Positions 34,230 through 44,520 of a DNA stretch of 64,000 nucleotides are shown here, one piece after another; within the stretch, counting starts at the first letter, position 1; the number at the start of each line of letters is the position of its first letter. A program made the position numbers and the translations under genes. A model generated the notes under the pieces. It was not told the DNA's origin. It saw only the letters and a list, made by a program, of their open reading frames with translations, and ran no database searches. Source of the stretch: Cyanoderma ruficeps (lineage: Eukaryota > Chordata > Aves > Passeriformes > Timaliidae); the NCBI GenBank assembly GCA_008694505.1, contig VZDJ01000049.1:558001-622000 (forward strand), read 5' to 3'.

Positions 34230-34960
34230 AACTGCAATTATCTTAGATTAGAATATTTGGCTTGAAAGATCTGGAGGGTATTGTTTTTGATAAGGCAGAG
34301 CCACTTGACAAGGCCTGTCACCACTCCAGGTCTCTCTGTTGTCAACTCAAGATGAAAGGACATCACAAAGAATTAACTTCAGCTTTTAAACATTTTGAAA
34401 ATGTCAAAGAGGTCATAGCCAATCTATTTCCTTATACAGCATATTCACTTGATGAAATTTGTGGTAACAATGTGTTTTTACTTTTCATTCAAATTGGTCT
34501 GCGATGCTGGTAATTGATCCCAGGCTAATGAGAGCTGACAGGCCCCGGCGCGATTGGCGGAGCTCTGTATCAATCACAGCTGCTGCCGGCCACGCTGGGC
34601 ACATTAGACTTTGTAATGGCACTAATTGGGGGCTACAGAAAAACCTGCCCCAGCTCCTCCTGGAGTTTCCAGCACCATTTATTTGGTTTCCAGTTACACT
34701 AAAGCCAATTTAAGCCCTTTTATAACCAACACCTTCCTGCGTGTAGGACCTATTGTTCCTGCCTTCCCACAAGCAGCCTAGAGAGTCCTTAAAATATTCC
34801 GTGAGATGACTCTAAATTGGAAACGGGTCCGATCCGTGAAACAGCACAAGTAAAAGTAGAAGCTAAATATTTGTATTGACCTTTGAGGTGCATTATCCAA
34901 GTCAGTAAAATATCTTAAAGGCATTTTGTTATGCACAAGAGAGGTGAAAATTTTAAATCT
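34230..34960. promoter_or_regulatory. Strong candidate conserved non-coding element
   Basis: A repeat-free stretch. The core (34500-34650) contains GGTAATTGATCCC, a reverse CCAAT box in CGCGATTGGCGG at 34551-34560, GTATCAATCACAG and CACATTAGACTTTGTAATGG with ACTAATTGGGGG. PBX-like (ATCAATCA) and homeodomain cores occur with CpGs kept. This is the most enhancer-like texture in the window. The 83-codon frame at 34262-34513 has no domain. Confidence 0.5.
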
Positions 34961-35690
34961 CCTTTAAACTAACATGTGACCACGTTTTCTAGAAAGGATT
35001 TTATATTTCCAGAACACATTAGGCTCTCTAACCATGAAAGTTCCCAGTGAAAACAAGTTGAAATGCGTTTGGATGGTGCTAATTCTGCCCCTACCCCCCC
35101 ATGACTTGGAGAGAAAGGTCAGGGCTGCTGTCACGTCCCTCTCAGGGACGCTCAGAGCCCGTGTGCACCGAGCATGAGACGGCTCCAGGAGCCCAAGGAT
35201 CCCGACATTTTCTGCATCCACTGGGTTAATCATAACCCTCCATCTTGAGCTACGGCAAGGATAAACACACATGTGTTTGCTACACAGAGACACAGAATAC
35301 GTGAAGCAGGAACACAAGGGACAGAACGTGGCACTAAGATACACTCTGTATACTCCGTATTTCAAGCCATAATCAAAGAGAAAACAAAAACAAACCAAAC
35401 AAACAAAAAAACCCAAACCAAGACAGAAACAGAGGTAAAGTTTAGAACAAGCAATCACTAAGGTTTAGAACAAGCAGACCTAATTATGCTGTTTGTTCTC
35501 CAACCTGAGATAAAAATAATCCTCAACATATTAACAGGACTCTTCGGTGATACTTCAGATATTCCTCTAAGCAAATCGCTTAGTGGAAGTATTTTAGGAA
35601 AAACAGCTCCCACCCAGGTTTCCTCATGCATTCAAGATGGAGGGGACATGAAGAAAAACACATTTTAATAAACTTCTATCTGAATTTACA
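34961..35690. other. Non-coding sequence with A-rich tract and short duplication
   Basis: A CA/AAAC-rich simple tract lies at 35377-35432. Just after it, the 14-mer GTTTAGAACAAGCA occurs twice (35440-35453 and 35463-35476) with nine bases between. No gene is recognised. The 164-codon minus-strand frame (34964-35458) is hydrophobic because it reads the A-rich tract and AT-rich DNA in reverse. Confidence 0.55.
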
Positions 35691-35970
35691 ATTACATGCT
35701 AAAAAAGGAAACCATTTACTGTACAATTATTTAAATATATTTCTTTACAATATTTGGCGGACAGCATGAGGTCACATCTTCTGAACAAGCACAGCTGGCC
35801 GAAGCTTTAATAAGTGACCTGTCCTCCGAAGGTGAGGCAGGTTCTGAATGGAAACAGGAACAATTCCCAGCGGGATGCACAGACGTCACCCAAGGTGACT
35901 GTTCCATTCAGAATTGTCTCGCTGGTATTTTGAGAAGTGTTTCACTTACGTGAGCCACTGCTCCACCCCG
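35691..35970. promoter_or_regulatory. Candidate element with nested inverted repeats
   Basis: An exact 12-base inverted repeat (TTCTGAATGGAA at 35842-35853, TTCCATTCAGAA at 35902-35913) encloses a second exact dyad, GTCACC (35885-35890) and GGTGAC (35894-35899). The left arm of the inner dyad overlaps GACGTCACC, close to a CREB/ATF site. The upstream part has GCATGAGGTCACATC, with a nuclear-receptor half site. A protein-binding or RNA-folding role is inference. Confidence 0.5.
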
Positions 35971-36460
35971 GGTAAGCTGGATCCCAATTCAATTAGTCAT
36001 TGGCAGCAGCAGCACTGCAGTGTGTAATTCCCCTAAGTATCAGCTCCCCTCTCCCAAAATGTAATTACCCCAAGTATCACCTGCCCTCTCCCAGACAGGG
36101 ACATGCAGGCACATTTCCCCACTGGGCTCCCCCTGCTCACCCACAGGCTGCCGCCCTCGAACTACGGGCTGTCCAAAACATGAGGAGAACACACACATGA
36201 AATATTGATTTTAAGGACACCCAGGTTCTATTGGAAGTTCCCCTAGAAAAGCCTCAATTGGCCCATTTCCATGTCCTGAGAGCTCAGCTGGACAGGCAGG
36301 GGAAGCCCCCCCTGTCCCAGGTTCTGGGGTGCCAAAACACAACACAGGGTGGGAAGGCTCCCACTTTCCCACAGGTTTTGTGGGAAGCCAAGGCAAGCTG
36401 ACACTGGGGCTTTGCTGGTCCCGGCCCACCCAGAGCTGGCTTGGACTGGGAGCTCTGCAC
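35971..36460. other. Ordinary non-coding sequence
   Basis: A short AATTACCCCAAGTATCA-type phrase is repeated near 36025 and 36062 (a small local duplication). No gene is recognised. Confidence 0.5.
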
Positions 36461-36575
36461 AGAACACAGAACCCTCAGGGATGGGAAGGACCCCGAAGAT
36501 GCTCAAGTCCAGCCCTGAGGCAGCAGCACTGTGTGACCATGAACCACGTCCTGCACGGACACTCCTGTGGGAAGC
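36461..36575 (-). mobile_element. CR1 LINE 3' fragment, antisense
   Basis: AGAACACAGAACCCTCAGGG, then GGGAAGGACCCCGAAGATGC and TCAAGTCCAGCCC, matches the reverse complement of a CR1 tail of the kind reading CACAGAATCAC-AAGGTTGGAAAAGACC-AAGATCATCAAGTCCAACC. The continuing AGCAGCACTG...ACCATG is compatible but diverged. Confidence 0.65.
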
Positions 36576-36829
36576 AGCACAGAAAGGAACAGGAAAGGAG
36601 CCCCTTCCCCAGACAGTCTCACAGAGCCATGAGGAACTCAGCAGAAACAGTTTTCACGTGATCCTTTCAAAATTTCTACCAGGGTCTCAAGAAAAAGAGT
36701 AAAGCTCTTCCAAAATTCCGTGCATAGTAAAAACCCTGAGGAAGCAGCAAGGTCCCCTTTGCTTCCTCACCTTCCTTTTAGGCCGAAACACATTGCACTG
36801 ACATTGGATTTTGGCACAGCAACATCTAA
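36576..36829. other. Ordinary non-coding sequence
   Basis: No features seen. Confidence 0.5.
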
Positions 36830-37560
36830 AAAAGGAGGAGGAAAGTCCTTGATGAATGTAATTTCCTCATCAAATTATATTTGATGGCAATAATAGCCAT
36901 CTTCTATTTTCAGTCCTAGGATAAAAAATCAGCAAACCAACATAAAGGCATTTTACATCCCCTGAACTCTGTGGCCCCCACTTTCTTATTAAGAGGGTTT
37001 GAGGTTAATCAGTTTAAAATTGCATTGATTTATATAATCATTTTGATTCGGTGAGGGAATAAATTGAAATGAATTATGAGGTACATCTTAAGTATATGCT
37101 CCATTTTGCTGCTTGTTCAAGATTTGGATATAATACAAGGGAAAGTAACACTTATCCCACGGAATTCTCATGGATCTATGGCAGTCCCAGTGCCAAAGAG
37201 GCAAAGCAAAGCCTCTGAAATAATATTAAAGAGTGAGGGAAGATGTTAAAGAAAAATTGAGTTTATCAGCTGTTTATAAACAGAATGAAAAAGATTAAGA
37301 AATAATATAATTCCTGTTAGTGTGTTTCTGACTCGTGTTGCGTTCAGCAGTGGAAGTGAATTACCCTGGCACTACCATCATCTTCCTCCCACAAACCTGT
37401 ACTCAGAGATCCTCTCTGCCCCTTTCAGAGCACAAGTTATTCTGGGGTAACCAAAGTCCCACCTAAAAGCTGATTTCAATCAGCTGCTTTGCTAAATTGA
37501 GATCAATTTGATTAAAGCTTTTTAACCTACTCTGTGGTACTACCTTCATAACCCATTTTC
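36830..37560. promoter_or_regulatory. Candidate conserved element rich in dyads
   Basis: AT-rich and repeat-free. It carries two overlapping dyads (36868-36901) and a 14-base perfect palindrome CTGTTTATAAACAG (37270-37283). The palindrome is two back-to-back forkhead-like TGTTTAT sites overlapping a CAGCTG E box. Many homeodomain cores occur (for example TTATATAATCATTTTG near 37028). Enhancer call is inference. Confidence 0.45.
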
Positions 37561-38242
37561 ACCTCCTCAGGTTTTCTTGAGGAGGACAGACAGCTCCCAG
37601 AAACGTGATGTTCCAGCACTAGAAATCCCAACTGCTGGAGGCTTGGTGTGGAATTTACAAGTGCCAGCACAGTCCCTCCCTGTTTCCAGTGTGTGACACC
37701 TGCAGGGCTGTCCCTGGCTCCCCAGGCAGTGAGGGATGCACTGAGATGAAGCCCCAGGACCGAGTTTGCTGCTCACAGCCCTGGTGCTTCGGTGGCTTCA
37801 GGAGAGCAATTTGTGCCTGCTGGCCCGGGACTGCCCCCAGCACAGCACCCTGGTAATGATGGTGCTCCCACAGCCCTGTCCCTGGGAACCCTCACACACT
37901 GAAACATCCCTTAATCAGAGATTTTAGAACTCTGACTCGGGGATGTGGGGGAGCACCATCCCCTCGTGCCCAGTAAGATGCAGACCACTGCAGTACTGGC
38001 AGTCAGTATTTTAGGGAACAAAACACTGGACTGTTCTGTAGTTAATCTTATTTGTTGAAGCACCAAAGCGTTCCCCAGAAACCTCTGGCCGGAACTAAAA
38101 CCTTGCTCCTTTTCAACACTGGAGCTGATTTTAACAGAAGGTGGGGAGTGCTGCTCCTCTCCCAGCTGTGCCAGGGTATTGTAGGACCCAGGGCCCTTCC
38201 CTCAAGGAACTCTGAGTTCCCTAAAGGAACTTTGCCTTCCTG
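37561..38242. other. Ordinary non-coding sequence
   Basis: No gene or repeat is recognised. The frames present are short and domain-free. Confidence 0.5.
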
Positions 38243-38401
38243 CACAGCAGCAATGCCCCTGGATCCCTGGCAGTGTCCCAGGCCAGGCTGGATGGGGTTT
38301 GGAGCTCCCTGGGACAGGGGAAGGTGTCCCTGCCGTGGCAGGGTTGGCAATGGATGAGCTTTAAGGTCCCTTCCCACCCAAACCATTCCAGGATTCCGTG
38401 A
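38243..38401 (+). mobile_element. CR1 LINE 3' fragment, sense
   Basis: It starts in the conserved block ending in GCCCCTGGATCCCTGGCAG, continues through GTGTCCCAGGCCAGGCTGGA and GGAAGGTGTCCCTGCC, and ends with CCTTCCCACCCAAACCATTC and ATTCCGTG. About 160 bases are kept, including an intact 3' octamer, which makes this one of the best-preserved CR1 copies here. Confidence 0.92.
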
Positions 38402-40462
38402 AATCCGGCTGCAGAAGTTTCTGTTTCAAACAGCAGAATATTTTTGTGTGCTTACACAAACGTTACTGCTACGCAGTAAATCCAGAAACATTTGTTTCTT
38501 TGGAATTACCACTAATTGCTGTTGAAGACAAAGACCTTAAAGCTTTTAAAAACACCACAAGTGACCCTCACTCCCAGCACTCCGGGACTGCTCGAAAAAG
38601 CCAAATTTTCCATCTGCCTCATGGCTGTATTTTCTTATGCAATTGGAAGAGCTTTGAATTTCATTGAATTTAGATCCCACTCTGACTTTTTATTCCCATC
38701 TGCTTTTATTTTGGCATCAGACTGGATTCTTGAACAGACACAAACACAAGCAAAATCTGGTGATTTCCCCAACCCAAGGTGTACCGGAGCAGGGATGTTT
38801 CAGTCTCTCCTGGTGAACACCTTTGCACTGACAAACCAGAATCTCCTCTGCCCTCCTAACAGGCTTTGGTCTCTAAAAAAGAGTCAGCACACACTAAAAG
38901 GTTGGAGAAACAGATTATATTTTTAAAGTGCAACATATTTTTTTCCTCTGATTCAAAACAGCAAATGTTAAACTTAAAGACTCTTCCTAGTGCATGTTAG
39001 TGACAGGCAAAGCTCCCAGAGGGGTGACTGCCTTCAAAGACAGGTAAATGAGGGCCCATATAAAACAGCCAAGTATTGATGTTGTAGTAAAATTCAAGAA
39101 AAACACATTGGCAGACAAGTAAATTTGTCACTAATAATTTAATGTAATTTCCCTAAAATGGAGGTAATAGGTACTCGGGGAATACACCTCCAGGGTTTAC
39201 ATCAAATGTGCCTGTGGAAAATTGTGAAATAATATTTTTTTTAAATGTAGATGCTTTGGCTGACATGTTGGTTTATGATGAAAATCACTCTCCTGAAATG
39301 ATAAAGGGGAGGGGAAAATATCAGCTCCCAAACATACCCACCCTGTCTCTTCCCAGAGCCTCCCCAACACCACCTGGGAGCCCGAGGGCCCCGTTTCCCT
39401 GGGGCTCCTTTGGGCCCTTCCAAGGCTGGACTGTGACTCCAGCACTGCCACCCACACACCTGGACCAAACCCAGGGAAAACGTCCCAGCAGTGCAGAGCT
39501 GTCTGCAGGGAAGGGACAGCTCAGCCGTGGCCATGGCATCCACACGGCCAGGGGCAAATCCACTATAAAAGTTGCATTTTCTCAAAGTGTTAATGCGAGA
39601 TTTTTAGCCCAGCTCCTGTGAGAGTTCACTTTGTACCCTGCAGGATGGTGCTGGATGCTGCTGAAGAGCCCTTATCAATTATCATGTGGCTTCTATAAAT
39701 GTTAAACAATACCTGACTCACATGGGTGAAATTCACAGAAAAACAGAAAAAAAAAATCTATTCCTTTGCTGCTCCAGACAGAGCCACTTGTGGTTATAAA
39801 CTGAAATTTCCCTGTGCAGGTTTAATATGGGAAAGGCTTGTTTGGGGTTTTTTTAGGGCATTAAGAAAATAGGAAGGAAAATAGAAGAAAACAAGAAAGG
39901 AAAAATGCATCTGCCACAAGCTCAGATAGTGACAGAGGAGGAAAGGGAGCCCAGGGAAGGACAAGTGAAGTGGTTTGAAAACCAAACTCCATCATGATCC
40001 AGAAAATTAAGATCATTGATTAAGTTGTGAGTTAATTTTAATGTTTGGGGGTTTTCTCAGTTCATGGATTTTCTTAGTTGGAGTTTCACAAACCTTTGGG
40101 GTTTGTATAGGTTTGTCTGGGGTTTTTTTTCTGTTATTTCCCTGTTTAGAATCTCACAGTTGGGCTGCATAGAGGATTAATATCTAAAGTTCCAAATTAT
40201 TCTACTGGAAGTGAGAATACAAATGGATACTTAACTTTGGAGCTTCAGAGTTTGGTAGAAAATGAAATAACAACGATTATATTTCCAGCTACTTGGTAAT
40301 GTTTGGATCTTATTTATCTTATGAAACAGAGACTGATTTGAAACTTGTCCTAACTAAACACACCAATATCTGATCCTTAATTTCAGCAAATGCAGAAAAA
40401 AGAGACGGAAAAGATAAGGTGAAACGTGGTCTTGGTGTTTATAGGAGGGGAAGAATTAGGCT
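38402..40462. other. Ordinary non-coding sequence
   Basis: Mostly unremarkable. An AT-rich part at 38930-39250 may hold a regulatory element. The 137-codon frame at 39208-39621 and its antisense neighbours have no domains. Confidence 0.45.
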
Positions 40463-42719
40463 GTGAATTGCTTAGACTGTTTTTTTTCCTGGTTTTACTG
40501 TAAAGTGACTGAAGAGGGATCAAATTCTGGAGTAAAATCTATGAGCATAATCGGAAAGAACAGATTTACAGTCCCAGAAAATGACAAAAAACCAAGCAAA
40601 GTGTCGTGTTCCCCCCACCAAATCCCCACAAACAGCGGCTTTTCCTCAGCACCACAAGAGCACAGAGAAGGTCCCAGATTTCCCCGGGCTGAGGCAAACT
40701 GTGGCCAGTAAAACTCCCAGTGCAGTGAGGAGCTGGGGCCTGTCCCTGCCCAGCCCCTGCAGAGCCCCCGGGACTGAAATCCTCCCCCCCATCCTCTGCC
40801 ACGGGCCGGGTTCGCTGCGTCGGCCTGAGCATCTGTCTTAGCACAGAGGAGAACCCTGGCACCCCTCAAACACAAAACACCCACAAATTTCTGAACAGGC
40901 AGAAAAAACCCCATCCTTTTTCTCTCCACTGCTGTTTAGCTTTGGAGCATTAAAACAACAAACAACACAGAGAAAATTCCCAGCTGCTCTGGTGAGAGCA
41001 GCAAAGCCCGACATCCAGATTCAAAGGATTTTTCTTCTTCTGTGAGAAAACGTCTCTTTAAAATTGCATTACTGGCATTTATGATTCATTCTGCAAATAG
41101 TAAGGCTTCCCTGTATAAATCTGAAATTCATTTCAGATATTTTGAGTTTAATAAGGATAAAGGCACCCCATTTTTCACAGCAATAAAGAAAGATGCACCT
41201 GCCAGGAGCCTGACCAGGGAGCAGACTGGGAAGATACTCGGTAAAGTTAAAACCAGAAAAAAATATGTATTGATACAAAAAAGGCCTCATCTATCATTTC
41301 AAAAAGATGGGTGTCATATGATGAATTTAAAACAATGAAAAAGCTGCTGGTTTTGCTTCTCCAGACTGGGAGAATGAGGGGAGCAGCAACAGAGAAGGGA
41401 TTTTGTAAGCTGTGAGAGGCAAAAAGGGGCAGCTCCGGTGTGAACGGGCCCTGCCAAGGCTCTTTGTCCAACAACCCTCGTCTAACCAGAAACTGAAGTG
41501 TTTTGTGAGAGTTCATAAAATATTTAACTACATTTTTGCAGCAACAGATTAATTAGTCTTAAATCTGACCTGCCCTTTGTGCCTCTCATGTGCTGATTTT
41601 CTCTACTATTTCTCTGCTCTCCTGAACAGTCTCAGTAACTCCCTGGAGCACATCCCTGCACCCACCTCCTCCCCAGCACCTGGGATCCCTCCTCTGTCAC
41701 GGCCCTGCACCCTCAGGGCCACGTGAGCACCCCAAATTCAGCCAGGAGACTCTTCCTGGAGGCTGAAAGGGGAACACACCATCATGATACAACTCCTCAA
41801 CTACTCAAAGGCAAAGCTATCGAGATAGAAGAGATTATAAACTCTAATTTTAAGTAATCCATAAGTGATGAGCATTGTACCTGCAACACTTTAGTTTCTA
41901 AATTTTATTGCTTACTCAACAAAATATTGAGGAAATTTAGGTTAATATGAACCTTTGCAGAGTATTTAATTCCTCTGCTGACTGTTCTCTAGTTTTCCAT
42001 AATGTTTTGTGTATGAATCCTCCCAGAGATGAAGATTGTACAACAGCAGCCTTTGATACACAGAGACACCAGCCAGGAAATTGGAAGTGCAGGCTGAGCT
42101 TCGTCCTTCATTTACACCACAGCTGAGAGGGGGAAAGCAGAGACACCGAGCAATGGACAGAGAACAGCTTAACTTTTAATTTCCTGGATGTTATCATTTT
42201 AAATAGGAGCCTTGCTGTTATTTAAATCTGTCAGAGAGAGGCAAAGGGAGGTGAGAAAAAAGAAATAATGCGATTCCTTTGAGAATGCTGCCCCAGAGGC
42301 GTCCCCGTGGCTGGTCAGTGACACCACAGTCCCTGCCTGCCCAGCTGGGGTGGTGTGGCCTGAGCAGGGCTCTCCCACACAACAGTCCACACCAGCTGTA
42401 TTTGAGAACTCTGGGCAGTTCACTCACCCAGTGTTCCAACACCCCGCTCTCACAAGGCAACAAAGGAGGTTCATTTGCAAACTAAAGAGTTACAGAAATC
42501 GGTTCTGAATAAAAGTATGAGAGATCTTAAAGGGAAACTTGCCCTTGATCACTTCATTTACAGAGTTAAATAAGGAAAGTAGATAAAAGGAGAAGGAAGC
42601 CCTGACAAAACAAGGAAGCCTTAAGAGCTTTTCATGGACCTCACAGAGGCTGCAGCAGGTGAAACGGGACATCGAAGCACAGGGAGACAGTTCAGGCATG
42701 GCTCTGATTTATTTCCCTC
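40463..42719. other. Ordinary non-coding sequence
   Basis: No tandem repeats or CR1. An eight-base exact inverted repeat (GCTGCTCT at 40983-40990, AGAGCAGC at 40995-41002, four-base loop) is present. An AT-rich part at 41815-42010 may be regulatory. No gene is recognised. Confidence 0.45.
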
Positions 42720-43275
42720 GCCTGCACAAAAGTGCTGACATACATCTGGAAGCACATTTTGACATATGAATGCACACTAGACCATTTACTCCATAGGTAA
42801 TTGTACAATTTCCACTGGAAGACAATTGTCGGGTCTTGGTGAAGGGATACTTTTGGTAATGGATGACACCTGAATAATTAATTATTCCTCCCCAGTCTAC
42901 CTATCTCACATCCAGGAGCCAATTTCTCCTCCAAACACTGCCTGGTATTTTTCAGAGCTCATTTTTGTTATTAAGTTGACTTTCTGGATCCTACTGCTTA
43001 AATGTTGCATCTTTCAAAGGCTGGGAATGTTTCATGTCCTGAATCATGTGCACATGGAATAGTCTGTAGCTCCTGTCCAATAAAATGGGAAGGGAGGATG
43101 GCAGAATCTGATGGCAATAAAAGCTCATCAGTGCAGCTCTGATCTGGCTCCACTACGTCAGCCAAATGAGAAGTTTATCGGGAACGCTTATGTCAAGAAA
43201 ATGTAACAAAAATCATCATCCCACTTATGTGGCCCTTGATATTGCATTTTATTCTTTATTTATCAGCAGCAATGG
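42720..43275. promoter_or_regulatory. Candidate conserved element with homeodomain palindrome
   Basis: The perfect 16-base palindrome GAATAATTAATTATTC (42872-42887) contains TAAT-TA-ATTA, the spacing known for paired-class homeodomain dimers (P2 type). It lies just after a CACCTG E box. Surrounding sequence is repeat-free with more AT cores (GGTAATTGTACAATTTCC near 42796, GGTAATGGATGACACC near 42855). Strongly motif-like, but function is inferred. Confidence 0.45.
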
Positions 43276-44487
43276 GCTCATATAAAGATTGACTGTGGAA
43301 AGAAATAGAACATGTTATGTTCAGAAAACAGGCAGCCACTGGCTACACCATCGTGGTGTCTCCAGTGCTGAAAAAATTCACAAGCAGATACAGGAAAAGC
43401 GTCCTTCCTTGCCTTGCATGTGGAGAGGAGAGACAGGGACAGCAGGGATGAGAACAGATAACAGGCAGATCCGTGGGAGCATCTGACATAACACATGCCG
43501 AGAGCACTGATCACTGAGGACTCCAGCGAGTTAAAATCTCCTACATCCATGCTGCAAACCACAGCTCCCAAAGCTCGCCTATCACTCCTTTCCTGAACAC
43601 AGAAAAAACTGTTTCCTCTTCATCTCCAAGGAAAACTGTGCCATCAACCCCTTCTGTGCCCCTTTCCCAAACCACCCTGGTGCTGGTGCAGTAGAGCGAG
43701 CTGGTGATGGGTGGGACAACAAATAGCTGAGGGACCACTTTGTGGAAGGGCCAGCTCTGAGGACAACGTGTGATGGAAGCAGACTGACCAAGGGCAGAGC
43801 CCGAGGGCAGGGCAGTGGGAAGGTGCCGGCTGGAGCAGGTCACTGCAGTCACTGCGTGGCAGTAACACAGGGAGTGACCCCACGAGAGAGAGGACACCAG
43901 CCCTGCCCTGACACACCCCTGCTGTCCCCAGCTGTCCCCAAGGCTGCACACCCTCGCAGGACTCCAACATGAACCTGTCATCAACCTGCACTTATGACCT
44001 AAAGCAAGTCAAAGCAGCAGTAGGATTTCTGAATGAGCGGGATGACAAGGATGGGAACATTTGTCCCTAACAGAAGGCAAACTCCCCCACACACCCAGCA
44101 AGGTTTATTTCTACCCAGGCAACTTTAACTGGCATTTCAAGTAGCACAGTTGTATTTAGTTCCTGGCTTTGCACTAAGAAACACTGTCCAAAGTAATTGG
44201 CTCCCACACTGGAGAGCAAAGACAAACCATGGAGCGTGTTTGGAAAACCTCAACATCTGGTTATAGTAATAACCTCATAAAGAGAGAATTTTAACTGACC
44301 CATTTCCTTCCGTCATTCCAAACACTGAGAGGAGAGAGATGTCACCAACCCTCTCTTAGTCCTTTAACCCCAAGGGATCAACCCCACAGCTCACTGAAAC
44401 ACAAAGTCCATGTCCTCAGCTGCTCGGTGGGAAGGGCTGGCAGAGCACGGGAAAAGGCTTTGTCAGCCTCCATCAGTGACTTCTGGA
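43276..44487. other. Ordinary non-coding sequence
   Basis: No gene or repeat is recognised. GC-rich middle with domain-free frames on the minus strand. Confidence 0.5.
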
Positions 44488-44520
44488 ACAGGAATGACAC
44501 AGGAATGACACAGGAATGAC
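44488..44520. repeat. Three-copy 11-bp tandem repeat
   Basis: ACAGGAATGAC occurs exactly three times in a row with no mismatches. A small, young-looking minisatellite seed. Confidence 0.95.
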
